Made by a program: the position numbers and the translations under genes. DNA of 64,000 nucleotides from an uncultured Pirellulaceae bacterium (lineage in GTDB: Bacteria; Planctomycetota; Planctomycetia; Pirellulales; Pirellulaceae), in assembly GCA_937941455.1 (NCBI GenBank), contig CALDHM010000011.1, positions 1 to 64,000 of the forward strand, read 5' to 3'. The notes below the pieces were generated by a model. It worked only from the letters and a program-made list of their open reading frames with translations, searched no databases and was not told the origin of the DNA. Shown here one piece after another: positions 8,396-18,308 of this stretch. Position 1 is the first letter of the stretch, and the number at the start of each line of letters is the position of its first letter.

Positions 8396-11300
8396 TCAAC
8401 CGCATCGTTCAAGAGTATCTGGAACCGCTGGTAGCCCGCATTCGCTTGCGGAGATTTTGGCTGGTTGTCGCTGCGGTCGCTGTTGCGGCCCTGATCGTGA
8501 TGGCCGTTTGTTGGATGTTGAAACCACAAGTTGGGCCGCAGCTGCGCGGGTGGCTCGTTCTCGGATTGGGAGTCGGTTTTTTTGCCTTTGGGGCAGTTGC
8601 CGGACTTGCCTGGCATCGTCGCCGCTACCGCGACGATTTTCGTCGCGCAGCAAATTTGATCGAGCGAGCTTCCCCCGATTTAGAGATGCGTTTGGCCACG
8701 GCGCTCGAACAGATCCCCGAGGCGTCTAGTGGCCGTTTGAGTTATCTGCAGCAAGAGTTGATCCGCGAGGCGATCTACCACGGGATCAGTAAGCCGTGGA
8801 ATGCGATGGTGCCGCGGTGGCATCTCGTCGGAGCGATCTCGGCGGCCCTTGTCGGGCTTATGCTCGTCGCCATGCTGGGATTTGCATTTTTCCGGGGTGA
8901 TGGCACGAACTCCCAAACTCAGCAGTTGGCCTTTAGCGATGCGCGGATTGTCGATGAAGGCTACGGTTGCCTGGTTGAGCCGGGAAATGTTTCCATCGAA
9001 AAGGGATCTAGCCTTGCCATCGAGGCGCGGTTTGAAGCAGCCATTCCTCCTACCGCATTTTTGAACATCAAAAAATCTTCCGGGGCGGAACAGCGTCTGG
9101 GGATGATTCGCAGCCTCAACGATCCGATCTTTGCCGTTCGGGTTCCGGAAATCGACGAGCCGTTCGAATACAGTGTCGAATTCGAGTCTCAACGCACCGC
9201 CAGCTATCAAGTCGATGTCTATGAATTACCGGAGATACAACGGATTGATGTGGAGTTGCGGTTGCCCGACTACCTGCCATCGGCAATCACCACGATCAAA
9301 GACGTTCGGCGTCTCACGGCGGTTGAAGGTTCCGAAGCATGTTTTCGGATTTTGACAAAGCGGCCGATTGCTCGCGGGGAATTTGTTAGCTCAGCAGCAG
9401 AGTCAATCCCGATCGAAAGCTTGGATCCAGTCCAAAATTTGTACGCGCTCACATTGCCGTTGACCGAATCGAGGCAGTACGAGGTCAAGGTTTACGACGA
9501 CCAGAATCGCAGCAATCGATTCCCGCCGCGGCTGGTCATCACGGTTACGTCGAATCAGCTTCCCAAGATTGCGGTCAAAACTCCGGGGCGCGACATCAAT
9601 GCCTCGGCGTTGGAGGAGGTTCTTCTGGCTTGCGAAACTTGGGATGATTTCGGCATCCAGCGCGTTGGGCTGAGCTGGTCGATCAACGGCGGTCCCGCGC
9701 AGGACGTGACTTTGGCGTCCGACCTGCCGGCTCGGACGACGACCCTGCAGGCCTTCACGCTGTTTTTGGAAGATCTCGTTGTTGGCGAAGATGACCTCGT
9801 GGCGTATCACTTCTGGGCCGACGATTTAGATGCGCAAGATCTGACGAGGCGCTCCACCAGCGAGATCTACTTTATCGAAATTCGGCCGTTCGAAATGATC
9901 TATCGCGCGGGCGAGACTCCGAGTGCTCAGCAAATGCAGAATCGGGGTAACGGCGAGCAAAATAGCCAAGGGGCTCAGGCGGCGGCAAATCTTGCGGAAA
10001 CCCAGAAACAAATCATCGCCGCAACCTGGAATCTCATCCGCCGCGAGAGTGGTACTACCGTCAGTGACCAGTTCGCGAGCGATGCAGACTTGGTGGCACA
10101 ATCGCAAGCGGAAGCTCGCCAACAGGCCGCAGCATTGGCGGGCCAAGTTCAGGCCGCCGAGTCGCGGGGGCTCGTGGAACAAGTTCTGCAACAAATGGAC
10201 CAAGCCACCACGTTGCTGCAACGTGCCGCGCGAGAAGTGGAACCGAGCTTGCTGCGAGATGCTCTCAAGCCCGAGCAAATCACCTATCAAACCCTTTTGC
10301 GATTGCGATCCCGTGAGCTCGATGTCGTGCGGATGAGCCGCCTGCAAATGCAGAGCGCCCAAGCGGGCCAGGCCAACAGCTCCCCACAAATGCAGCAACT
10401 GGAAATGGACGATCAACGCAACCCATACGAAGAGGCGACCACTCCCTACGCACCTGAATCGCCACAGGCTCGCGAGAATCGCCAAGTGCTCAATCGTCTC
10501 CGAGAACTCGCGCAACGCCAAATGGATTTGAACGAGCAAATTCAGCAGTTGCAGTCAGAAATGAATCGAGCCACGGAGGACGGGAAGGCCGAAATCGAGC
10601 GGCGACTCAAGCGATTGCAGGAGGAGCAAGAACATATCCTTCGTGACAGCGATGAACTTCGCGACCGGATGCAGAACCAAGTCAACCAAGAACAAATGGC
10701 CAACGAGTCGCGCCAATTGGAGCAAGCTCGCGAAAATATCCAGCGCAGCTCCGAAGCCTTGCAAGATGCTCAATTATCACGAGCAGCCGCGGAGGGAGAA
10801 CGGGCGCAACGGCAACTCGAGGAACTGCGCGAGGAATTCCAACGCCGTTCCACCAGTCAATTTCAAGACGAATTGCAGCAAATGCAACGGAATGCCCGCG
10901 ATCTGGCTCAACGTCAAATCGAACTGAATCGGCAAATGCTGCGCGGAGAACAGCGGCCGAACGAACAGTCCAAGGGAACGTTGCGCGAAGCTGAAAACCC
11001 CGATGATTTGCCGACTCAATTGCGAGAACAGCGGCAGCGCTTGGAGCAGTTGCAACAATCGATCCGGGAAACCGTCGAGCGCGCGGAGCAAGCGGAGCCC
11101 TTGTTGGTGGATCAGCTTTACGACAGCTACCGCCAAGTCGCGCAACAGGAGCCCGATGAGGCATTGCAGGCTGCAGCCAGGGCTTGGGAGCGAGGTTGGC
11201 AACGGGAGGCTATCGAGCAGGCCGAGCGGGCGCGGCAGTCACTCGAAGCTCTGCGCGATGGCATTGAAATCGCCGGGGAACGGATCCTCGGTGATGAGAC

Positions 11301-12024
11301 GCAACGTTTGCGTCGCGCGGCCGCAGAACTCGAACGGCTCGGCCAGGAACTCTCCTCGGAAATTCAACGCCGCGATCCGGAAACGCGAGAGGACGAAACT
11401 CGTTCGGCGGCTGACGGGCGGCGGGAAACGCTGGCCGATGCAGCAGGCAATCGGCGGCAAGAAGGTGTGGAGACTGATCCGCTTGGCGATGATTCCCCAC
11501 GCAGTGGTGAATCGGAGGCGTCAAGTCGCTCAACAGCGCGCGCTCCCGAAAGTCCATCGCGCGAGTTGCGAACTGTCGAAGCCAATGGCCGCTCGCTCTG
11601 GGATGAGGGACTTCGCGATCAGCCGGACACCGATTGGTCGGGCGATCCGAATCGGCGGATGGGACGCAACATGCGTGAGATCAATCCGCTGTCGGGAGAA
11701 GAATTCCGACAGTGGCTTGACCGCCTCCGCGATGTCGAGGAAATGGTTGCCGATGAAGCGTTACGACAAGATGTAGCCCGGATTCGCCATGCAGTTCGCG
11801 AGTTTCGGCGGGAGTCGCAAAACCCGAACTCGCCCCCTCCCGCCTGGGATTTAGCACGCATCCGCATCATGCAGCCGTTGCGTCAACTGCAAGATCGCAT
11901 TCGCGAGGAACTGTTGAAAAAAGCCGGGGAAAAGATCAACGTGCCCCTAGATCGAGATCCTGTTCCCGCTGAGTACCAAGACGCGGTGCAACGATATTTC
12001 CAAGAATTGGGAGCCGGAAAATGA
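8392..12024 (+). CDS. Giant DUF4175-like membrane protein with long coiled coil
   Basis: 1210 residues. Two membrane helices near residues 22-42 and 53-73 and a third near 145-165 precede a strand-rich, probably periplasmic region (about 180-500). From about residue 520 to 1010 the sequence is very rich in Gln, Glu, Arg and Ala with heptad character, so it should form an extended coiled coil. The C-terminal 200 residues return to a mixed helical composition (REINPLSGEEFRQW). The plan matches DUF4175-type proteins coded in MoxR/BatA operons. No enzyme motif was seen. Overlaps the BatA gene start and the next gene by four bases each. Probable scaffold or tether in the envelope. Confidence 0.8.
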   Translation: MINRIVQEYLEPLVARIRLRRFWLVVAAVAVAALIVMAVCWMLKPQVGPQLRGWLVLGLGVGFFAFGAVAGLAWHRRRYRDDFRRAANLIERASPDLEMRLATALEQIPEASSGRLSYLQQELIREAIYHGISKPWNAMVPRWHLVGAISAALVGLMLVAMLGFAFFRGDGTNSQTQQLAFSDARIVDEGYGCLVEPGNVSIEKGSSLAIEARFEAAIPPTAFLNIKKSSGAEQRLGMIRSLNDPIFAVRVPEIDEPFEYSVEFESQRTASYQVDVYELPEIQRIDVELRLPDYLPSAITTIKDVRRLTAVEGSEACFRILTKRPIARGEFVSSAAESIPIESLDPVQNLYALTLPLTESRQYEVKVYDDQNRSNRFPPRLVITVTSNQLPKIAVKTPGRDINASALEEVLLACETWDDFGIQRVGLSWSINGGPAQDVTLASDLPARTTTLQAFTLFLEDLVVGEDDLVAYHFWADDLDAQDLTRRSTSEIYFIEIRPFEMIYRAGETPSAQQMQNRGNGEQNSQGAQAAANLAETQKQIIAATWNLIRRESGTTVSDQFASDADLVAQSQAEARQQAAALAGQVQAAESRGLVEQVLQQMDQATTLLQRAAREVEPSLLRDALKPEQITYQTLLRLRSRELDVVRMSRLQMQSAQAGQANSSPQMQQLEMDDQRNPYEEATTPYAPESPQARENRQVLNRLRELAQRQMDLNEQIQQLQSEMNRATEDGKAEIERRLKRLQEEQEHILRDSDELRDRMQNQVNQEQMANESRQLEQARENIQRSSEALQDAQLSRAAAEGERAQRQLEELREEFQRRSTSQFQDELQQMQRNARDLAQRQIELNRQMLRGEQRPNEQSKGTLREAENPDDLPTQLREQRQRLEQLQQSIRETVERAEQAEPLLVDQLYDSYRQVAQQEPDEALQAAARAWERGWQREAIEQAERARQSLEALRDGIEIAGERILGDETQRLRRAAAELERLGQELSSEIQRRDPETREDETRSAADGRRETLADAAGNRRQEGVETDPLGDDSPRSGESEASSRSTARAPESPSRELRTVEANGRSLWDEGLRDQPDTDWSGDPNRRMGRNMREINPLSGEEFRQWLDRLRDVEEMVADEALRQDVARIRHAVREFRRESQNPNSPPPAWDLARIRIMQPLRQLQDRIREELLKKAGEKINVPLDRDPVPAEYQDAVQRYFQELGAGK

Positions 12025-14399
12025 CCTGGGCCGATACTTGTTTGGCACCGGAATGGCTGGGCTGGGCTATCGCCTGCTTCGGCGCGGCCGCATTAGCCGC
12101 CTGGTGGTCTGCTTTTTCTGCTCCCATCTCATGGCCACAGCGATTCGCCGTGGCATTTTTGCAGATCGCTGGATTCGCCTTACTGGCCCTCTGTCTCCTG
12201 GAGCCAGCGATGCGCAGGGAGTTGCCGATCCCCCAAGCGAATTCTTTCGCCATTTTGGTTGACCGCAGTCGCAGCTTAGATATTCGTGACCAGGGAAGTG
12301 GGCATGCGACGCGCGCCGATCGTCTGCGGCGGTTGCTCGTCGAGGACGATCGGTGGCAAGCGGCACTCGCCGATTCGTTCGATTTGCGGCGATTTTATTT
12401 CGATCGCCAATTGACGGCAGTGAATGACTTTTCTGAATATCAGGCATCGGAATCGGGGAGCGCCTTGGGAGCGTCGCTCGAGGCGCTAGCCCGGCGTTTG
12501 CAGAGCAAGGCCTGTGCTGGCATTCTCTTGTTTACAGACGGCAATCGCACCGACGAGGGGCCACTCCCGCAAATTACCGGCGTGCCGATCTACCCTGTGC
12601 AGATCGCCGGGAAGGCGGTGCGCGATTTGTCCATCAAACAGGTGCATGTCAGCGAATCGAATTTCGAAGCGGCACCGGTTATGGTAACCATCGAGGCTGA
12701 AGCCCAAGGATTTGCAGGAAGTACGGTAGTCGCGGAGTTACTCAATCAAGCTGGCGAGGTGGTGCGTAGCGAGTTGGTCGCTGGCGTTGTCGATAATAAA
12801 CGATTTGCTATTCGTTTCGAAGACCGGCCCGTTGGCCCAGGTCCGCATTTCTACACTGTCCGAGTACGCGATCGGCAAGAGAATGAGTTGGTAGGCCGCG
12901 AGGGGGGGGATGAGGCCACCTATGCCAACAACACCCGCACCATCGCGATCGATCGTAATTGTGGTTATTACCGCATTTTATACGTCGCGGGTCGCCCGAA
13001 TTGGGAGCTCAAATTTTTAGACCGTGCCCTTGCTGAGGATGAAGAAATTGAGCTGCTGAAACTGCTGCGAGTCGCCAAACGAGAGCCGAAGTTTTCATTC
13101 CGTAGCCGGGCCGGCGAATCGAGTAATCCGCTGTTTCGCGGATTCAACAATGTTGATGATGCGGAAGCGGCCGCTTACGACGAACCTGTGTTGATCGCTT
13201 TGCCGGTTGGTCACCCAGTGCTGGCTAAATTGGAGCGAAAATTTCCGGTATCGGCCGAACAACTCTACCCATTCAGTGCAGTTATTTTGGATGATATCGA
13301 GGCCGATTTTTTTACGCCGGATCAACAGGCCTTATTGCAGCAATTCGTCGCCGAGCGGGGTGGAACCTTGTTGATGTTGGGGGGAATTGGTTCTTTCGAG
13401 CATGGCCAATATGAACGTACGCCCATCGGGCAGATGCTGCCCATCTATCTCAATCGCGGGGAATCGACCGCTGCAAACGGAAGTTTCCGATGGGACTTGA
13501 CCCGAGAAGGTTGGTTGCAGTCATGGATGAGACTGCGGAGCACCGAATCGCAGGAAACGGAGCGTTTGCGCAGCATGCCGGCTTTCGAAGTATACAGCCG
13601 CGCGAGGCTAGTCAAACCGGGAGCAACCGTATTGGCCCAAGTTCGCGGTGAAGATGGCATGGCACTTCCCGGTTTAGTGACGCAGAAATTTGGCAAGGGT
13701 AATACGGCGGCCTTGCTAGTCGGCGATTTCTGGCGATGGCAAATGAAACGGCCCGATCACGACGATTTATCGAAGTTTTGGCGCCAACTCAATCGCTGGC
13801 TCGTCGCCGATGTTCCGCAACGGTTGGAAGTCGAGATCAATCAAAATGACTTTTCGACGATCGAAGCGCGAATCGATGTCCGCGACGAAAGGTTCATGCG
13901 ACTGGATAACGCTCGCGTCACGGCAGAGATCGCTCATCTTGCTGCGGACTCCGGAGGGACTCCCGAAACCACTCGTGGGAGCGATCATACGAATATCTTG
14001 ATCCTTGAGGCAACGCCTTCCGAACGAGAGGCCGGAATTTACCTGCTGAAATACACGCCGCGGCAGGCCGGTCCCTATCGCATTACGTGGACGGCAACTG
14101 CTTGCGATGGAACGGAAATTGGAAAACGGACTTCGGGGTGGGTCTGTCAACCGAATCTCCGTGAGTTACGAGAGATCAACGCGAATCAGGCAGTGTTGGA
14201 CGAGTTGGCCACGCGGAGTGGCGGCAGGATCTTGCAAGCGAATGAGCTCGATTCGTTCGCTCGCTCAGTTCCGGTTAACTCGGCGCTGGCCACCGAAGTC
14301 AAGTTCGCGCCTTGGTGGCATCAGCCTGTGGTGTTCATGACAGCTCTCGGCTGCCTGATTACGGCTTGGGGGCTTCGCCGCTGGAGGGGCTTACCATGA
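12021..14399 (+). CDS. Membrane protein with VWA and glutamine-amidotransferase-like domains
   Basis: 792 residues. N-terminal helices at about 13-32 and 41-60 are followed by a VWA-like domain: DRSRS at residues 81-85 and ILLFTDGNRTD. A strand-rich middle leads to RILYVAGRPNWELKFLDR and then to a class I glutamine-amidotransferase-like fold (AVILDDIEADFFT, GGTLLMLGG), without an evident catalytic Cys-His pair. One C-terminal membrane segment (about 765-783) ends in RRWRG. Proteins of this plan commonly close MoxR/BatA operons in planctomycetes. It is likely a second VWA partner in the envelope. The enzymatic function of the amidotransferase-like part is doubtful. Confidence 0.8.
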   Translation: MTWADTCLAPEWLGWAIACFGAAALAAWWSAFSAPISWPQRFAVAFLQIAGFALLALCLLEPAMRRELPIPQANSFAILVDRSRSLDIRDQGSGHATRADRLRRLLVEDDRWQAALADSFDLRRFYFDRQLTAVNDFSEYQASESGSALGASLEALARRLQSKACAGILLFTDGNRTDEGPLPQITGVPIYPVQIAGKAVRDLSIKQVHVSESNFEAAPVMVTIEAEAQGFAGSTVVAELLNQAGEVVRSELVAGVVDNKRFAIRFEDRPVGPGPHFYTVRVRDRQENELVGREGGDEATYANNTRTIAIDRNCGYYRILYVAGRPNWELKFLDRALAEDEEIELLKLLRVAKREPKFSFRSRAGESSNPLFRGFNNVDDAEAAAYDEPVLIALPVGHPVLAKLERKFPVSAEQLYPFSAVILDDIEADFFTPDQQALLQQFVAERGGTLLMLGGIGSFEHGQYERTPIGQMLPIYLNRGESTAANGSFRWDLTREGWLQSWMRLRSTESQETERLRSMPAFEVYSRARLVKPGATVLAQVRGEDGMALPGLVTQKFGKGNTAALLVGDFWRWQMKRPDHDDLSKFWRQLNRWLVADVPQRLEVEINQNDFSTIEARIDVRDERFMRLDNARVTAEIAHLAADSGGTPETTRGSDHTNILILEATPSEREAGIYLLKYTPRQAGPYRITWTATACDGTEIGKRTSGWVCQPNLRELREINANQAVLDELATRSGGRILQANELDSFARSVPVNSALATEVKFAPWWHQPVVFMTALGCLITAWGLRRWRGLP

Positions 14400-14403
14400 T
14401 TTT

Positions 14404-15549
14404 ATGGGGGGCGCTCTGATGAATCCGCGATGCGACATTCGGCGAAAGATTTTCGCTTGGCAGGCCTCAGTCGCGTTTGGTGCCGCCATGCTGGGCCTAG
14501 GGGTCAATGATTTGGGAAGTTCCCGTTGCTGGGCCCAGGGGGCAGACAGCGCATCCCATCGCGGCGAGCAAATCGCAACGTCGATTGCCGAATGTTCACT
14601 CGGTGAATATTCGAGCGCCGATTGTCGACTCATGCTCGTGATCGTCGGTGCATCGGGCAAGCCGGAATATGCCGCGGCTTTTGCTGCACAAGCAGCGACA
14701 TGGCAGCAGAGTGGCAACAAAGCCGGTTTTCAAGTGCTGATGATAGGCCACGGAACTGGGCAAGATCACCAGGAGCAAGTGTCGGAACCGTCTCCTTCCG
14801 TTTCCGATCGCGAGCGGTTGATCGAAAGCCTCCGAAAAATTGCAGAAGGGCAATCGGCCGAATTGTGGATCATTCTTATCGGCCACGGTACCTTCGACGG
14901 GCGCGAAGCGAAATTCAATCTAGCCGGTCCCGATTTTTCTGGAGCTGAACTCGGCGAGTGGCTCGGCCATCTGCCGACGAACTTGCCGATCGTGATTGTC
15001 AACACGGCGCCGGCCAGCGGAGGAATGATTCGCGATTTGACGGGGAAAAATCGGATCGTCATCACCTCGACCAAGAGCGGCGCGGAAACGAATCTGACTC
15101 GGTTCGGCGACTACATGGCTCGGGCGGTGATGGCAAGGGCAGCTGACCTTGATAAGGACCAACAAATTTCCTTACTCGAGGCGTTTTTATTGGCTGCCCG
15201 CCAAACGCAGGAGTTCTATGATGCCGATTCGCGACTAGCGACGGAGCATCCTCTGCTCGAAGACAATGGAGACGGCCACGGTACCTCGGCGAGTTGGTTT
15301 CAGGGGATTCGTGTCGTCGGCCGCTCGCCAGACGGAAAAGAGCCGGATGGACCCTTGGCCCACCAGATGTTTCTCATTCCGCCGCAGATAGGCCAACTGG
15401 AAACTGTCGAGACAGCATCACAGCGTCGACAGTTGGAATTGGAAATCGAGCGACTGATTCGGCACAAGCGGAATTGGCCAGAGGAAGATTATTACCGCCG
15501 ACTCGAGGAATTGTTCGTCAAACTGGCTCGTTTGAATCGGGGGACATAA
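14404..15549 (+). CDS. Secreted caspase-fold-like protein lacking the catalytic cysteine
   Basis: 381 residues from ATG 14404; a second in-frame ATG at 14419 is equally possible. A signal peptide ends near CWAQG. The core resembles the caspase/C13 (clan CD) fold: hydrophobic strand then GHG (LWIILIGHGTFDG, His codon 14884-14886), second strand IVIVNT, where the usual D-A-C-x-S-G is replaced by NTAPASGG (15001-15024), so the cysteine is Ala. DLDKDQQISLLEAF looks like a calcium-type loop common in this family. The C-terminus is charged and helical. Last gene of the operon, four bases after the previous stop. Most likely a catalytically dead caspase-like partner; the fold call is by motif only. 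Confidence 0.65.
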   Translation: MGGALMNPRCDIRRKIFAWQASVAFGAAMLGLGVNDLGSSRCWAQGADSASHRGEQIATSIAECSLGEYSSADCRLMLVIVGASGKPEYAAAFAAQAATWQQSGNKAGFQVLMIGHGTGQDHQEQVSEPSPSVSDRERLIESLRKIAEGQSAELWIILIGHGTFDGREAKFNLAGPDFSGAELGEWLGHLPTNLPIVIVNTAPASGGMIRDLTGKNRIVITSTKSGAETNLTRFGDYMARAVMARAADLDKDQQISLLEAFLLAARQTQEFYDADSRLATEHPLLEDNGDGHGTSASWFQGIRVVGRSPDGKEPDGPLAHQMFLIPPQIGQLETVETASQRRQLELEIERLIRHKRNWPEEDYYRRLEELFVKLARLNRGT

Positions 15550-15695
15550 GCCGCAAATCTGAACACATCTTAATCGATGCGCTGCAGACTCGAGTATTGC
15601 CCGCGCCTATGCTTCCGATAGAGGGGCAAGTCGTCTCGGTATTTAATGATCGCTTGCATTAGGGTGGACCTGACAACAGAGCCCATTTTGATGGA

Positions 15696-18308
15696 CTAGT
15701 TCGCAGCGAACGTCGGCGATTGGGCAAGTACGATCTTTTGATTTTGAAATTCATAGACAACGCGCAAGGGGATCGGCACGTTGACCAGATTGCGGATTAG
15801 GTCAGCCTGTTCGTAGGCGATTTGACGTTTGGCCTGATGTTCCTCGAGCGCATTCGAGGCGGCCTTGGCTTCTTCGCGACGTTTGGTTTTTTCGCCGTAT
15901 GGTGCTTGGTCTGCCAATGTCTTCGCGATATTCGTTTTTACGAACAGTTGCTCGCTGATCGCATCGATTTGGGTCAACACGTCATTCAGCCCCTTCGGTG
16001 TGACGGAGATCCCAACTCCGCCGTCATTGCGCGCGTGAGCCTCAAGTCGCAATTCAACCTTCGGCTTGAAAACGGCAAAGATCGCCAACACAAAAATCTG
16101 ATCCTTGAGATCATTCTTGAAGGCGATCGTCGCCGGAGCCCGATTTACCAATTGGAGATTGTTCACTCGGCCGTCGCCGAACAGTTTGGGATCGAGTTTT
16201 CCAATTTCGATCTTGATGCCATCTGCCGGCAGATTTGGAACATCCAACGTGACTCGATTTGAAAAGCTCTTTTCCGTCAGCATCAGGCTGTCCATCGAGA
16301 TGGGCTTGCGCAGCGGGACAATTTTGATTTTGGAGCTGTTGATTTCCAAGCAAGTGTTGCATAGATAGACCGCGTTCGATTTCGCATCGATTGTTGGATC
16401 CCAGGCGAATTTCAGCTGATCTTCTTCGACTTTGAAGCGGGCCACAATTTTTGCCGAGGGATCCTCGGTGCGATTGGAATGCTTGACAATCCATTGCCGT
16501 TGGTCGGGTTCTCTCGCGATCGAAAAATAATTTTTACCACGCCCGCATTTTTCAGGATCGAAAATCAAGTCTAATTCAACGGTGGCCTCGGCAGCCAAGA
16601 TGAGCGGCGACAAGGTGGCAAACTCCCCCGAGCCGTCGGGCAACGGAAGCTCGAATGCATCGAGAATTTCAGGGTTGACCGATGCGGCTGTAGCGGGCCC
16701 TGTTGCCGTGTCGTTCTCGGAAGGGGTTGCTCCACCATCGTCAGGTTTCGCGGTCTTCTTCCGCGACCATGAGTTGCTTTTTTGGGGTTCCGCGAGAGGA
16801 GGAGTCGACGACGCATCGGCCGGTGCGGAACTACCCAAGAGGGCATCAGTCAACTCCTTGGAGCTCACGCCCTTGACGGGCTGCGTTGGATCGACGATTT
16901 TCTCTTGCTGATTTTCAGCAGAGCGTTCTTTGGATAGCGGTGTAGTGTCCTGTGGCAGCGGAGAGGCTGTTTGCCCGGTTTGATGAACTGGCAGAAAATT
17001 CGGCGGCGACTCGTCATCGGCTGCTGGCAGTTGAATGTCCGCTTGTTCAGCAGCGCCTTTCGACTTGCTCGAGGCGTTTGTTCGGCTGGACGTTTTCTTG
17101 GTCGTTTGCCGCGGTAACGCTGTAACCTGCGAATCGTCGACGGGCCGACGCGCAGGAGCGGTTACTGCCAACGACTGATCATCGTCTCGGAATGGCCGTA
17201 CAAATTGCGACCAGGCCCAAGTGGCGATGCTGCCAATCGCAAGTATCGTACCGAGAATCAACCCCGCCACGATTAGCCGCTGCCGCGGTACTTGCCGTTG
17301 CGCAGCGACACTCCCCGGCAGATTTTCTGCTGGCCGCGCCAAGCTCGATTGCGTCCTTGGCGAGACCGGAGCCTGCGATCGTTGGTTGTGTTGGAGTGAC
17401 TTCGTTTCTCCAGATTTCGTTGGATCGGATTCCGTGGGCGGTGCGGGTTGAGCAATTAACCTTGCTGCGATCGACTCGATTTCGCCGAGCGACGCCGACC
17501 TTTGCCCTAAACGAACTACCGCCGCTAGTAATTCGGCGTTGGCTTGCGGTCCCCACGTGCGAGTCAATATGTCGCCGATCAAGCTTTGCAAGGCGACACG
17601 GTCGAGCAGACCAAATTGGTCTAAAGGAGCTCGGTCGGGCTGCTGATTTCGCCCCAATACGCGTTCCTCCAAGACTCGTTTGATCAATCCGCGGATTTGG
17701 ATCTGCCGCGCTTCGTTCACCATGATTTCTTGTTGGTCGATCGAGCCGTGCAAGATCGAACGGCCATGCAAATAATGGACCGCCGATGCCAGTTCACGAA
17801 CCCAGCGCAAGGCCTCTGCCCGCGTTACTTGTTGCCAATCGACATGGTTCAGGGATTGTCCGTCGATCCGTTCCTGGACGACGAAGTAACGCCCGACTTC
17901 CTCGCCAACATCGAAGACGTGCGCCAAATTCGGATGATCCACTTTGATCAGCGTTTGTACGGTCTCGATGAAAGGCAGAAACTGCGGTGAGTTTTTCCCG
18001 AATTGTTTGGGTAAAAATTGCAATTCTACTTGTCGGTCGAGCGAGCGATGCCGAGCGAGGTAGCAATCTCCCAACTCATTTCGTTCGAGGCGTTGCAGTA
18101 AAAGATAGCCGCCGACATGCATCTGCTTGCGGCCGGACAACAATAGTTTTGCTTGCCATTCGGTGATGCGGTCTTGTTCAACCAGTTGTTTGGCGAGTTG
18201 TCGTGCATCAGCGAACCTGCCGAAATCGATATCGGCTATTTCCGCTTCGCCCAGCACCCCCGAAGTTCTCAGGGTTTGTTCAAAATCGGCAACAGAAAAC
18301 TCTGGCAT
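15696..18308 (-). CDS. Membrane pseudokinase with C-terminal secreted region
   Basis: 870 residues from ATG 18308; a TTG at 18383 would add 25 residues, and neither has a Shine-Dalgarno site. The N-terminal third resembles planctomycete Ser/Thr kinases: ADARQLAKQLVEQDRITEWQ, then GGYLLLQRL in place of the glycine loop. Catalytic residues are missing: VAIK is VELQF, HRD is HGS (17736-17750 codes HGSID), the DFG position reads RGL. One membrane helix (about residues 345-365, VAGLILGTILAIGSI) separates it from a long low-complexity stretch rich in Ser/Pro/Thr/Lys and a folded extracytoplasmic C-terminal domain with a coiled region. The call is a signalling pseudokinase or sensor. It stands alone, convergent with the MoxR operon. 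Confidence 0.75.
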   Translation of the reverse strand: MPEFSVADFEQTLRTSGVLGEAEIADIDFGRFADARQLAKQLVEQDRITEWQAKLLLSGRKQMHVGGYLLLQRLERNELGDCYLARHRSLDRQVELQFLPKQFGKNSPQFLPFIETVQTLIKVDHPNLAHVFDVGEEVGRYFVVQERIDGQSLNHVDWQQVTRAEALRWVRELASAVHYLHGRSILHGSIDQQEIMVNEARQIQIRGLIKRVLEERVLGRNQQPDRAPLDQFGLLDRVALQSLIGDILTRTWGPQANAELLAAVVRLGQRSASLGEIESIAARLIAQPAPPTESDPTKSGETKSLQHNQRSQAPVSPRTQSSLARPAENLPGSVAAQRQVPRQRLIVAGLILGTILAIGSIATWAWSQFVRPFRDDDQSLAVTAPARRPVDDSQVTALPRQTTKKTSSRTNASSKSKGAAEQADIQLPAADDESPPNFLPVHQTGQTASPLPQDTTPLSKERSAENQQEKIVDPTQPVKGVSSKELTDALLGSSAPADASSTPPLAEPQKSNSWSRKKTAKPDDGGATPSENDTATGPATAASVNPEILDAFELPLPDGSGEFATLSPLILAAEATVELDLIFDPEKCGRGKNYFSIAREPDQRQWIVKHSNRTEDPSAKIVARFKVEEDQLKFAWDPTIDAKSNAVYLCNTCLEINSSKIKIVPLRKPISMDSLMLTEKSFSNRVTLDVPNLPADGIKIEIGKLDPKLFGDGRVNNLQLVNRAPATIAFKNDLKDQIFVLAIFAVFKPKVELRLEAHARNDGGVGISVTPKGLNDVLTQIDAISEQLFVKTNIAKTLADQAPYGEKTKRREEAKAASNALEEHQAKRQIAYEQADLIRNLVNVPIPLRVVYEFQNQKIVLAQSPTFAAN

